A DNA stretch of 64,000 nt from Ichthyophis bannanicus (taxonomy: Eukaryota; Chordata; Amphibia; Gymnophiona; Ichthyophiidae), in contig CM066033.1 in the NCBI GenBank assembly GCA_033557465.1, positions 1,357,963,834 through 1,358,027,833 of the forward strand, in the 5' to 3' direction. The translations under genes were made by a program, and so were the position numbers. Below, one piece after another: positions 33,630 to 44,150 of this stretch. The notes below the pieces were generated by a model that searched no databases, was not told the origin of the DNA, and was given only the letters and a program-made list of their open reading frames with translations. The first letter of the stretch is position 1. Every line of letters starts with the position of its first letter.

Positions 33630-36488
33630 ATGTCTCTGGATCCACAGGAAGTGTTTAAGTGGATGGCCACGCAGCTGGAGAGACAGAGAGACTTGACCTT
33701 GGAAACCCAAGAAAGAAATGCTGCCAGCCTTCAAGCTCAGCAGAAACCATTATTGTACATGTTACAAGCATGGGTAGCCGAGCAGAAGAAACCATCGGAG
33801 ATACCAACCGCTCCCCCAGGTTTTTCCGCAGCAGCTGCGCTTAGCTTAAACGCAGGGACTATGTTCAATTTTGGGCAATTGAGGGATACAGATGATGTAG
33901 ATGATTACATTGAATGTTTTGAGAGAGTGGCACAGTTGAGCGCTTGGCCAAAAGAACATTGGGCCATTCGGTTTGCGGCATCCCTTACAGGGGAGGCTAT
34001 GGCCGCATATAGAAGCATGCCACCTGATCTCGCTGGAAATTATGATGAAGTTAAGAGAGCGATCAGGGAGAGGCTTGGCCTTACACCGTTAGTTTATCAC
34101 AATCTCCTGCGAGCAGTAAAATTAAAACATAATGAAACCCCAAAAGCCTTGTGTTATAGGATTCGTATGTTGATAAACAAATGGCTTGATCCAGGGGGTA
34201 GATCTAAAGAGTCCATCATAGATAGTCTCATAGTAGAACAGTATTTGAGTGCTGTACCCGCCGAAATACGGACCTTCCTGATTTTGCAGAGCTGTAAAAC
34301 CCCGCAAGAGGCTATTGACCTCACGGAGCGCTTCTTGGAAGCCAAGTTAATGGCCCATGAAGGCGGCAGGGCTTTTACGGGGACAGCGACACGCGAATCA
34401 GAAAGGAGGTGGAGGTTAAGTGATGAGACAGGAAGAATGTGTATGCCAACTATGAAGGGTACAATGTCGCCTAGGAAATGTTTTAAATGTGGGCGAGAGG
34501 GTCATGTGCAGAAAAATTGCTGTTTTAAGACTGCTTTAGTAGCAGTAAATGCACAGAAGGCCAGAGAAGGATTTCTCATTGAAGTAGAGGTGCAGGGAAT
34601 TGCCACCACCGCGTTACTTGACTCCGGCGCGGAGCAGACAATGCTGTCTAAGACGCTGTGGCAGCAAATCGAAGCATCGGGGGTAGCAATTCAGCCTGTG
34701 CACAATGTAAGAATCCGCTGTGTTCACGGAGGCACTTCATTATACCCCGTGTACAACCTCCAGGTGAAAGCGCTAGGAGCTATTAGGAAAGTCCCCATTG
34801 CTGTAGTGCCCCAGCTACCCAACCATATGATTTTAGGAAGGGACTGGCCCCATTTTTATAAGGAGATGAAACAGGGCCTAACCTCTAAGGAAGCCATGGT
34901 TGCCACAAGAGCCCAGGTTAAGGACTCAGAAAATGGAGGAGACCCTACAGAGGAAGCTTTAGGAAGTCTTCCCTCACATGAGGAGCTAATAGCTGCATCA
35001 GGAGGAAAAGTTAAGAAAACAAAACCAGAGAAGCGTAATGAGAGACATGATTGCTCTCGGCACAGGGCAGAAACTCAGGCTGGCCAAGAATTACCCTGGG
35101 TGCCAGAAGAATTAGTGGGGAAATTTCCGACATTCCCCCACGAGCAACTAGCGGACCCTGCTCTGAGTCAGGCCTTCAAATGGGCCCAGAGCGATAGGGA
35201 TACCCTACCCAGATTTTTTCTTGATACTGGAATACTTTACAGAGAGAGCAAGGATCCCTATACTGGCAGTATACGCAAACAGGTGGTGGTGCCCGCAACT
35301 TTTAAAAACCTAGTTTTGAGGCTGGCCCACGACCACCCGGTCGGAGGACACAAGGGCATCCGGAGCACTTTAGACCAGATCTTGGCAAGGTTCTATTGGC
35401 CGGGTGTTTTTTAAGGAAACCACAAGGTTTTGCGAAGCATGCCCAACATGTCAACGAGTTTCTGCAATCCATCCAAAAGAGGTCCCGATGATATCATCCC
35501 CGGTTATTACTGAACCAATCCACAGAATGGCTATGGACATTGTCGGTCCTTTAATCAAAACTCCCCGGGGGTTTCAGTATATTTTAGTGGTCATTGACCA
35601 AGCAACAAGGTTTCCTTGGGCCATGCCACTACGCAGTATATCAGCTAAGGTCGTGGCGGCTGAACTTATAAAGCTGTTTTGCGAAGTTGGGTTCCCTCGC
35701 GAAGTCCTCACGGATCGAGGAAGCAACTTCCTATCTAAATATTTAGCCCAAGTTTGGGAGGCGTTCGACATCCGCCATATTAAGAACTCAGCCTATCATC
35801 CACAAACCAATGGTCTCGTAGAAAGACAGAACCAGACTATAAAGAGAATGTTGCGCCGCAGTCTGGAAGGAGATATGGCCAATTGGGATACCATGCTCCC
35901 ATTTATCCTCTATGCCTGTAGGGAGAGGAAACAGTCATCCCTAGGGACAGCACCATATGAGCTAATGTACGGTCGATCACCCCGTGGGGTATTGGATATC
36001 CTAAAAGAGCAGTGGGTAGAACCCGACATACATTAGGTAGGAGTACCCGAGTTTCTAAAGGACTTAAAAGGTCCCTTACGCCGCACCACACAGGTTGCGG
36101 AGGTCAATATAAGGAGCAATCAGCAAAGGCAGAAGTCCTATTATGACCATGGCACACGGCCGCGCCAGTTGGCCATGGGAGACAAAGTTATAGTGATGGT
36201 GGCAGGGCCAGACCCGAAGTTTGAGAGCCAATGGAAAGGGCCATGTAGGATAGCCCGGCCGGTGGTCCAGTCTCTTATCTTGTGGAAAATAGGAAAGGAC
36301 GCCAACAAGTATACCACATCAACCTCTTGAAGCCTTGGCATGATAGGGCAGCCTTAGCTCAGGTAGCCACCATTGTCCCCAGCATAAAGGTTGTGGAAGA
36401 GACACAGAACATCTCCGAATCCATGAGTAGAATCACGTGCTGTGCCCCTGGTCAGAAGCCAGCCCGTGATATCTTAAGGGGGGGGGAT
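33630..36488 (+). pseudogene. Gag-protease-integrase polyprotein of element 1
   Basis: One frame from ATG 33630 runs to 35414: N-terminal coiled region; SCAN-like capsid region (about residues 137-225, 'ERLGLTPLVYHN', 'INKWLDPGGRSKESIIDSL', 'EQYLSAVP'); CCHC knuckle CFKCGREGHVQKNC (about 283); protease LLDSGAEQTML (about 329) and ILGRDWP; then the integrase His-His half ('HDHPVGGHKG'). A T-run indel at 35407-35412 shifts the frame. 35404-36036 continues with the Cys-Cys half (CEACPTC) and the DDE core (MDIVGP, LTDRGSNF, NGLVERQNQT). Further breaks are TAG 36034-36036, a shift near 36262 in the GPY/F region, and an extra G in the polypurine run. Integrase inserts the cDNA; no RT is encoded. 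Confidence 0.85.
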
Positions 36489-36489
36489 C
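36473..36489 (+). promoter_or_regulatory. Polypurine tract of element 1
   Basis: AAGGGGGGGGGAT (nine G) stands directly before the 3' LTR at 36490, the normal place for plus-strand DNA priming. Element 2 has the shorter AAGAGGGGGGATG at the same place. The run also lies inside the reading frame that joins integrase to the LTR frame. Confidence 0.8.
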
Positions 36490-37963
36490 TGTGGTGAAGA
36501 GCGCCCTCCTGAGGAAATGGAGACTGAAGGAAATCCTGAAAAGCAGCAGGATTTACACAGGATTTTCAATCCTAGAAGAAAAAAACCCTCTTCTGTTGAG
36601 CTGAGAATGGAGACCAGCCCAGGGGAGGAGTTGAGCAATGCTGATTGGGCACACCCAGGGGTTGGACGGGGTGTGGCTGGAAAAGAATCCATTTTTGAAG
36701 TGGTGAATGACGCTGCTAAAGGAAAACAGAAAAAGAAAAACCATGAGCAGACGACCTGTGAGCAGAGGGCCTGTGAACAGACGAGCTGTGAGAGGACGTT
36801 TGGGACGTCAGATGAGACCGAGTCAAGCAGTGAGTGCAAGACCAGGAAGCAGTTTGGATGCACGTCTGAGCCTGGTAGCAACAGAGGACCTGCAAGGCTT
36901 TTTACAGGTGCTGTGAAAGGAAGTCCTGTGAGAAGTGGATGGAGCCCTGGTTTAGAGTCCTGGGAAAAGGCAGAGCCCTCAAATAGAAAGCCTCCAAGGC
37001 AGACACCTGCAAAAGGTAACTCATTCTATGGGATACAATTTGGAACGGAGAGACCCAGAAGCACTCATAGCTGGAAAGCTTTTGAGCTACCTAAGAGGAG
37101 AGGAGCCTGGCAAAGAGAAAGCAGTTCCAATAGGAGTCATGATAGAGAAGGTAAAATTCAATCTCCTATGTTTGGGGCTTTGTTAAAGGATCCCAATTGT
37201 TACCCTGATTTATTTAAGCCAAGAGCTGAAGGAGGAAACATTACTGACCGGGAGAGAAACCCAGTATTTGCTGACAACTGCTTGTCAGGAAATGAACAGG
37301 CTGAATTGCTCCTCCAGGAGTTTAAACAGTTCTTAGAGTTGAAAGCAGGCAGACAGCCAAAGCTGAATGAGGACACTAGTTCTGTGCAGTCAGAAGATTT
37401 AATGCAGATAGATTATGCCTTACCTTCTACAAACTCTGACAATTGTAGCATGGACTGTTCAATATGCTGTAAAGAAATAACAGTATAAAGAAGCTTGCTA
37501 TACCTTGTATGGAAAGAATACAACGTGGTAGTTTCTGCTGCCGTGCTTGGAAACTTGATTGTTTGCACCTGAGTTTGAGCTCACACTGTGAAAGGAACAG
37601 TGACTGTTATGAGGCTGCAATGTATGTGAGTCACCTCTTGAGGCAGAGCTGAGTTAAGCTCCATAAGAAGGAAAGCTGATCCTATTTTTGGTTGTCTTAT
37701 ATTCCTGAGTTTCTTCTGTTCCTATTTAAAAGCACCATTTATGTTCATGTATTTGAATTTTGATGCGCTGGAGGAATTTCCCCAACACGAATAAATATTC
37801 TTGCAAAAGCCTTACCGTCTCTGGCACAACTACATTTATTCCTGAGAGAAGGGAGAACAAACTACATTACCCATCATTCCAAGGGAACAGTTTACCTCCA
37901 TTCCTCACGGGACAATAGGCCACTCCAGTCCGTTAGCCCTAGGGCGGGGGCAGGAACGTCACA
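36490..37963 (+). repeat. 3' LTR of element 1
   Basis: It is the same length as the 5' LTR (1,474 bp) and ends ACGTCACA, followed by AATG (37964-37967). AATAAA is at 37790-37795. It contains an uninterrupted version of the LTR frame. Confidence 0.9.
36517..37488 (+). CDS. LTR-encoded frame, element 1 3' LTR copy (323 codons)
   Basis: This is an open frame from METEGNPEKQ to the stop after residue 323. I do not recognise the protein. It is basic and hydrophilic, Ser/Arg/Lys/Glu-rich, with repeated 'TCEQRACEQTSCERTF' and a C-terminal 'LLLQEFKQFLELKAG' helix followed by 'LMQIDYALPST' and 'MDCSICC'. Upstream, the same frame would be continuous with the integrase tail (SRITCC...ARDILRGG) but for one extra G in the polypurine tract. 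Element 2 has the same arrangement with the frame intact, which suggests this is a C-terminal extension of Pol encoded by the LTR. Function unknown. Confidence 0.55.
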   Translation: METEGNPEKQQDLHRIFNPRRKKPSSVELRMETSPGEELSNADWAHPGVGRGVAGKESIFEVVNDAAKGKQKKKNHEQTTCEQRACEQTSCERTFGTSDETESSSECKTRKQFGCTSEPGSNRGPARLFTGAVKGSPVRSGWSPGLESWEKAEPSNRKPPRQTPAKGNSFYGIQFGTERPRSTHSWKAFELPKRRGAWQRESSSNRSHDREGKIQSPMFGALLKDPNCYPDLFKPRAEGGNITDRERNPVFADNCLSGNEQAELLLQEFKQFLELKAGRQPKLNEDTSSVQSEDLMQIDYALPSTNSDNCSMDCSICCKEITV

Positions 37964-38434
37964 AATGGCACAATGCTATGGAAGGGGTGTATGTGCCACC
38001 CGCCACCAACACACCCTGTGCCTGCAGACACACACAACTCCTTCACATTTGCCACAAATACAGTTGTGAAAACCAAGAACCTGACCTGAACTAATGGCCA
38101 TATGGTTGCCAAAGCGAACATGTGGGTTACAGAGGCATAGGCCAAACAGGTGCACAACAAAATATGTGCAGTGGACAGAGAACAACAGAAATGTGCTATG
38201 CCGCAGTGCCCCCACAGTACATATACTGCTATGTTCACCCAACACGGTCACTTGCAGGTTGAAGGACATACTCACAGGTACCACTGCACCGCTGCGATGG
38301 CCAGGAACATTGGCTACTCCTGGGGATGTAAAGACAGAATGGAAACATAGATATGTGCAAAGAGAGGCCAGAAACAGACACGGCAGCATGTACATTTAGA
38401 CAAATATGCATATCACCACATATGCAGGACTTAC

Positions 38435-40461
38435 ATGAGAACAGCTTCTCGATCAGACGTTGCCTGACCGCCTTTCCCACACGTGTGTCACCATGGCCAC
38501 CTGCAGGAGGGCACAGTGGATCCTCCTCAAGATCCTCATTAATGTCGATCCAGATATTGTGCCTGAGTTCAATGTTGTGTAGGATGCAACAGGCCAGAAT
38601 GATCTGTGCCACAGTCATGGGTTTGTATTGTAAGGCCCCACTGGTCCTATCCAGACACCTGAAGTGACTCTTCAAAACGCCAAAGGTGCGCGCAATAACT
38701 GAGCGGCTGAAGGCATGGGCCTCATTGTACCTCCTCTCTGCATGTGTCTGTGGATGACACACAGGGGTCAGCAGCCAGGCACGACAGCCATATCCCGCAT
38801 CATCTGCAGACAGAAATGTGGTAAGGTCAATCATGAACTGGTTGTCACACAAGTGCACACAAGCAGCTACATGCGAAAGGTCAACAGATACACAACGACA
38901 CACACAGATGATGTCTCATAATGGCACACGGCAGCTATGCATCAGTGTTTGGGGGTGTGAGATACACGACATGGGCAATGAGGGCAGCACACATCAACAG
39001 TAACCAGACCAATCACATCACCAACCTCCTGCAGCCCATACCCACGAGTGGCATCCCTGAACACAGCAGGAGGATACACGGCAGTGCCCCAGGACTGGGA
39101 CAGAGAACAGCATGCATGCAATAATGTGACGGCCATGGTACAGTGTACACACATATGCTGTCACAGTAACATATACAGTAAGGGTGTACCCAAGATGGAT
39201 TACACTACACACCAATGCTGACCAACACAGAGCAGACATGTGGGATACAACGTCGCACCACAATGCCAGTCACATGATGCTACAGACAAGGTCAACGGGG
39301 ATGGGCACTCCAACACACAGCACAGCAGGAAAATGAATAGGTGAGCCAACCCAGCCCCCCCCTCCGGTAGCACACACACACACACACCTTGTAGACAGAG
39401 TCAACTAGGAACACACAATCCAGACCGACATATGTACGTACATTGGCATATGTGTGTGAGTCCAGGCTGTGCACAGTAGGTGATGGCAAACAATCTGTGC
39501 AACACACCAACATGGGGGACCACACCAAAAGACATGTACAGTGCAGCAACGGCACCTGGAAACAGTATAACCTACATGTGTACCGGGACACACAAATGAG
39601 CAGTGATGCACATATGGCCAACATAGATACATCTGGAAACACACAAACACATGTGTCCATGTCCCCTGTGACAGTGACATGGCATGCTGGAGGACACCGC
39701 CCCACACAATGTCAGTGATGCACAACCACAATGCAGGGAGAGGCATGCAGGGGTCATATCCAGCAATGGGACCATGTATGGGAGACATCGGATGGGCAGT
39801 GAAATGCAACAGCATGACGGATTGTGTCTGTAATGTGGTCTTCAAAAACATCTGAGGTGCAACATGCCATGTCATGTGTGTCGCAGGGGATATGCAGTCA
39901 GAAGCCCCGAATAAAACACCGAAGGTGACCCTGTCCTACCTGTGCGAGGTGTAGTGCCCACAGGACCCAGAGACAACATGAGCATGTTAGAGATGGCTAA
40001 TACCCACCCAGCAGGAAACAGTCTCCATATCGTGCGGCCTCAAATTGCCTGAATAGTGCCGAGTGTAACAGGATATGGGAGTCATGGGCAGACCCTGGAA
40101 ACTGGGGAACCATATTCAGAATACGCATACTTGCATCACAAACAACCTGAACATTCAGGGAATGGTACACCACCTCCCTGTCTCTGGGAGGGACCAGGGC
40201 AACATGTGTGTAATCAATAGCTCCCATCACGTGTGGTATCCCCACAATCCACTGAAATTCCTGGCCCAGGGCCCCCCACTGTTGCCCACTGTTAGGAATC
40301 ATTATGTAATTCCTAACCCGGCTGACCATGGCCCGCAGTACCTGATGGAGACAGCGCGAGAAGGTGGGCCTGCTCATGCCCCTCCCCCCCCCCACTGTGG
40401 CCACCGAGGATTGGAAGCAGCCAGAGGCAAAGAAATGTAGGGCAGACAGGAGCTTGGCCAT
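38435..40461 (-). pseudogene. PIF/Harbinger DDE transposase, two exons
   Basis: Exon 1 (40461-40008) encodes 'SALHFFASGCFQSSVA', a helix-turn-helix-like segment, then the first catalytic Asp (GAIDYTH) and second Asp (PGSAHDSHIL). Exon 2 (38803-38435) starts 'DAGYGCRAWLLTP' and ends 'RQRLIEKLFS'. The joint has consensus splice sites: donor G|GTGGGT at 40008/40007 and a pyrimidine-rich acceptor ending TCTGCAG at 38804; a further donor (T|GTAAGT) is at 38435/38434, so a third exon may exist. The third catalytic residue, Glu in the usual 'RSVIERTFG', is Ala here (GCG, 38691-38693), so the enzyme should be inactive. The N-terminus seems short. Confidence 0.8.
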
Positions 40462-40500
40462 GAATGCGCAACATGCAACTGCACAACATGCGACTGCACA

Positions 40501-40546
40501 ACTCTGACCCAGTATGGCATATCTTATGTTCTTATGTTCTTACGCA
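40501..40546 (+). repeat. CR1-A 3' terminal fragment
   Basis: 'TGACCCAGTATGGCATATCT' followed by two 'TATGTTCT' units is the 3' end of CR1-A as at 19330-19365 (inverted). Only the last 45 bp are present. It sits between the transposase and the Myb-like gene, close to the transposase start, and may have displaced its original upstream region. Confidence 0.7.
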
Positions 40547-40925
40547 TAGATGCAACGCATGGGGTACCTACGCACGGTGGAGAGTGCTGTAGCGACAGCA
40601 GAGCATGATGCATACAGAACGTGGAGTGCACAGGTGTGTAATGGTGTAGCATGCATTGGGATGTGCATTACTCGCATGCATAGCATAGAGCAACGCTGAA
40701 TGGGGGGCAGGGCTCGTACAGCATGCCATAACACATGCACAAGACATGATATACGCCACCCCCTGAAGGTAGCGCAGAGGTAAGGCATGGCTGGCCATGT
40801 AGGAAACGCGTCCTGGGTAGCATCAATGCTGCGCATTGCACCACATTTTGCGCAGACTACACGTCAGATGAACCATGCACCACGTACATAAAAGGGGCAT
40901 AGCAGATCAGCAATGATGGCACACG

Positions 40926-41510
40926 ATGGAACACAGTGGAGCACGGGAGATGACAGAGAGTGACCCAAACAGCCACCAGGCAGCAGTGTCTTCAAAAGAG
41001 GGGGAGCCGGAGGGGTGCGAGGCAGGTCCATCCAGCCACAGCCAGGGGGTGCAGCAACAATGTGGAGGTGTGGCAGGTGGCAGGTGCCATCACAGGCCAG
41101 TGCCAGACGATGCCAGGAGGAGGACAGCCCACTACACCCAGGAGGAGAATGACCTCCTCCTGGCAGCCATCCTGGAGTGCTATGAAGTGCTATTTGGGCA
41201 GCTCAGCAGCTCCACCACCATCATCCAGAGAAACGATGCATGGGAGGAGGTAACGACAGTAGTGACTATAGCAGAGGGACCCACCCGCGATACTGAAAGT
41301 ATCCGTAAAAGATTCTGCAACATCAAACGCTCTGTCCAGGCTTGCACCATCGCTGAGCAATGCCATGCCCATGCAACAGGAGGGGGAGCACCACACCAAG
41401 CCACACTGTCGCCTCTGGAACAGCAACTGACTGACAGACTGGGGCCCAGCTACCTCCATGGCCTGCCGCCTGAGCTGGATACAGCGGACCCACGTGCAGG
41501 TGGGACATAG
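40926..41510 (+). CDS. Harbinger Myb/SANT-like DNA-binding protein
   Basis: The 194-codon frame has a low-complexity start, then 'ARRRTAHYTQEENDLLLAAI' (about residues 66-85) leading into three predicted helices: 'ECYEVLFGQL', 'QRNDAWEEVTTVV' and 'TESIRKRFCNIKRSVQ'. This is the pattern of the Myb/SANT-like protein that accompanies PIF/Harbinger transposases (NAIF1-related), helping it enter the nucleus and bind the ends. It is transcribed away from the transposase. A TATA-like ACATAAAAGG lies at 40886-40895. The frame may continue by splicing: GCAG|GTGGGA near 41504 is a fair donor, and acceptors before 42599 and 42667 would add an acidic tail ('EVPMEDEAELELEGD'). Confidence 0.7.
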   Translation: MEHSGAREMTESDPNSHQAAVSSKEGEPEGCEAGPSSHSQGVQQQCGGVAGGRCHHRPVPDDARRRTAHYTQEENDLLLAAILECYEVLFGQLSSSTTIIQRNDAWEEVTTVVTIAEGPTRDTESIRKRFCNIKRSVQACTIAEQCHAHATGGGAPHQATLSPLEQQLTDRLGPSYLHGLPPELDTADPRAGGT

Positions 41511-43900
41511 GAATGTGTTCTAGGTGTGCCAAAACACGGGGATTGGGAGGAGGCTGGGGACAGGTCACAGCCATAGGACCATGCACAGATAGGGTACCAA
41601 GAGGGATAATGTGGCCACCAGTGACAGGAGCAGCAGAGCGGCCATGGGTGATGGTGGCAGTAAAGGCCCATGTGGCATGTCATTGACATCTCACTGCAGA
41701 CCTGTGACAGTGATACAGCAGCTGAGGGTGGCTGGCACAGGCTGGGCTACACTGGACCAGAGGGGCCAAGGGAGGGTGACGTGATGACGGTGCACATGCG
41801 TGAGGGTGGGTGGGTGTAAGGCAGCAGGCGCAGAGGGGGTCAGGCATGGGCAGGGATTGTTGACCACCTATGCGCAGTGGAGCCACACTGGAGGGGGTGG
41901 GGGGCAGCAAATCACCCGGTGATGTAGGGTGTGTTGGTGACAGTGTTCCCCTGCACCCACGTGCGCAGTGGGTGGGGGTGGTGGTGGGATGGCTGCAATG
42001 TGTGATGGCAATCAATGGGGTGGGTGTGCTGAGGTGGGTAGGGCGGGGGGCAGGGGTATGCAAGGGCAGCCCCAGATGCTGGACACGGGGCGGGGCACCT
42101 TTCAGGGGGTGGCATGGGTATGGTGGCCAGCGTGGCCAGGCCAGACACATGTGTCACACATGCATCCATGTACCCATACTGCACAGGCACCCAGTGTTGA
42201 ATGCCGGTTGTGCCATTATGACCCCATGCCACCATGGGGCATACACCCCTGCGCACGGATCCCAGCCACCACAGAGCACACTTGTCCCAGGCAACGGTGG
42301 GTCACCAACCCCACCAGTACCCCAGCAGTCCCAGCAGTGTATGCCACCTGTATCCAGTTGCACGCATACACATCCACCAGTGAGGCGCCGCTGACACCGG
42401 GGACACATACAACTGATGGTGCACCACATGTCTCTGCCCCAGAACAATCCCTGGCCACATATCCACAGCTGGGGATGGCCCCGATTGCCCTATATATCCC
42501 GTGGCCCACCCCACTTGGCAGGCCATGATGGGACAGGTACATGTAAGCGGCTGACCAGGCATGCCACACCTAACCTGTGTACCCCCACCCCCCACAGGTG
42601 ACATACATGCCATGGAGGTGGCTGTAGAAGTGGGGCCCCCAGGTCCTGGACCGTGTCCCCCGTCCTAGGCAGGCATGGATGTGGAGGTGCCCATGGAGGA
42701 TGAGGCAGAGCTGGAGCTGGAGGGGGATGCAGCGGTTCACCACCTCCCAGAGGACGGCGCGGTGGGAGATGAGGCAGGTGACAGCAATGTCATGGCAGGG
42801 GCTGCAGCTGGTGGTGCAGTTGGACCACCATTGTTCTGTGGCTGCCCACCCCTCTCTGGGCCCAAGATGTCCCACTGTTACCAGCGTTAGCCTGAATATG
42901 TGCATAATGAGGAGCAAGGTGTTTTGGGTATGGCCCGGGCAGGGCGGATTGGCCAAGATGCATCTTCACAGGGTGTGGGGCAATGGCTGGGACACTGTAG
43001 TGCCCAACCACCACCTGCATAGACAGGGTGGCTACAGCATGTCATACTGGGAGGGCACTCACTCTAACTGAGCAGTGACCATGGCATGTCTAGGTTCCCA
43101 CATAGCCCTCTACATTATCTGCCTTCATTGATACTTTTGTGTTCCCAGTGCTGGGGCCCCAATCACTGAGCTGGCTGCTTGGTGCACGTAGTTTCTCTGT
43201 GAGCATGCACTATGGACTGGCTAGTGGATTGTCTGCAGTTAGACTGTGCATGGTTGGAATACCTATAAGGTGCAGTCTGACTGTGCTGTCTTCTGGTGAC
43301 TGGCAGACAGTGGTGTGAGGCAGTTGGGGTTTTCCAGACCTAACCCCAACATTGTTGCTAGTCTGCCACTGCCCCAGTCACAGGTTATGGCTCTGGCTCA
43401 CCAACCCTGGAGGGCTGTCTTATACCAGCAGGATGGAGCTTGTTTCACTGGGGCTGGGGCACCTGTCCCTTACCTACAAAAAGGGTGATGTGGGCCCTTT
43501 GGGGTATGTAGGGTATACCACTGTGACCAATAAAGGCACTGCTACACAAACCTCATGCAAGTCTAGAAACCTCTCTGCCCTGAAAACAGGTGCCCATATC
43601 AGCCAGATCCTAACACAGGGTACACACTAATCTGGGTGGTGTCTGGTTCCAGAGGGTCACATGTGACTGCAGGATACAGATGGACACCGAATTACCTTCA
43701 GTTGCACTGCAAGGAACACCTGTCACACACAGGTAGTGATGGAGATGTATAGCAGGACCTATCTCTAGCACCACATTTACTGCGGACCTAGTGCTGGGCA
43801 CCCATCCTATCCCTCAGGGTGAACACAGAACCTGCACAATGGCATGGTCTGTAGCTACACTGTGCTAGTATCATGCACTGTCAGTTCGTCTTTCCAAGCT
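41511..43900 (+). other. Harbinger right interior; possible 3' exons of the Myb-like gene
   Basis: The only coding-like piece is the acidic 42675-42890 frame, preceded by a C-rich tract and CAG acceptors (42590-42670). The rest is G/T- and CA-rich DNA with overlapping short frames on both strands and no family motif. 43900-44010 is inverted homology to the left end. Confidence 0.4.
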
Positions 43901-44054
43901 GAGGTACCAGAGAGGTGCAGACCCCATTTGGTGATCAGCTGTAGACAGCTATTTGGCATGTGCATTGCATCATGGGTACTGGTGGGGTTACCCTATCCTG
44001 GCACTCAGAGCAGACAGTTTGTGTGGTGACCTGCAGTCCTTCTGTACCCAGCCA

Positions 44055-44150
44055 TTGCTGTGACATACACCACGGAGTATAGTCTACTGGTTAATATAAT
44101 GCCGTTCTCGGTAGTGTTCATGGGTTCAATTCCTCATTGTTCCCTCTTCT
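44055..44150 (+). other. tRNA-like module in the right Harbinger end
   Basis: TATAGTCTACTGG (44078-44090) fits an A box and GGGTTCAATTCC (44122-44133) is an almost perfect B box. It is the inverted counterpart of 27690-27765: both lie between the transposon's inner inverted-repeat sequence ('TGCTGCCAGCCCATAATACC' at 44211-44230) and its coding interior. It may act as a Pol III promoter that fires outward or inward, but no terminator was assigned. Confidence 0.5.

Larger units (their letters stand above)
31819..37967 (+). mobile_element. LTR retrotransposon 1: Ty3/Gypsy (Gmr1-like) with SCAN gag and integrase, no RT
   Basis: Two near-identical 1,474-bp LTRs (31823-33296 and 36490-37963) begin TGTGGTGAAG and end in CA, flanked by the 4-bp duplication AATG (31819-31822 and 37964-37967). 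The 3.2-kb interior encodes Gag with a SCAN-like domain, a CCHC knuckle, a protease and an integrase. I find no RT or RNase H motif anywhere between the LTRs. SCAN-containing gag is known from Gmr1-like Gypsy elements, in which integrase precedes RT, so the RT-RNase H part may have been lost from the 3' side. The LTRs differ by roughly twenty positions. The element sits inside the Harbinger. Confidence 0.85.
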
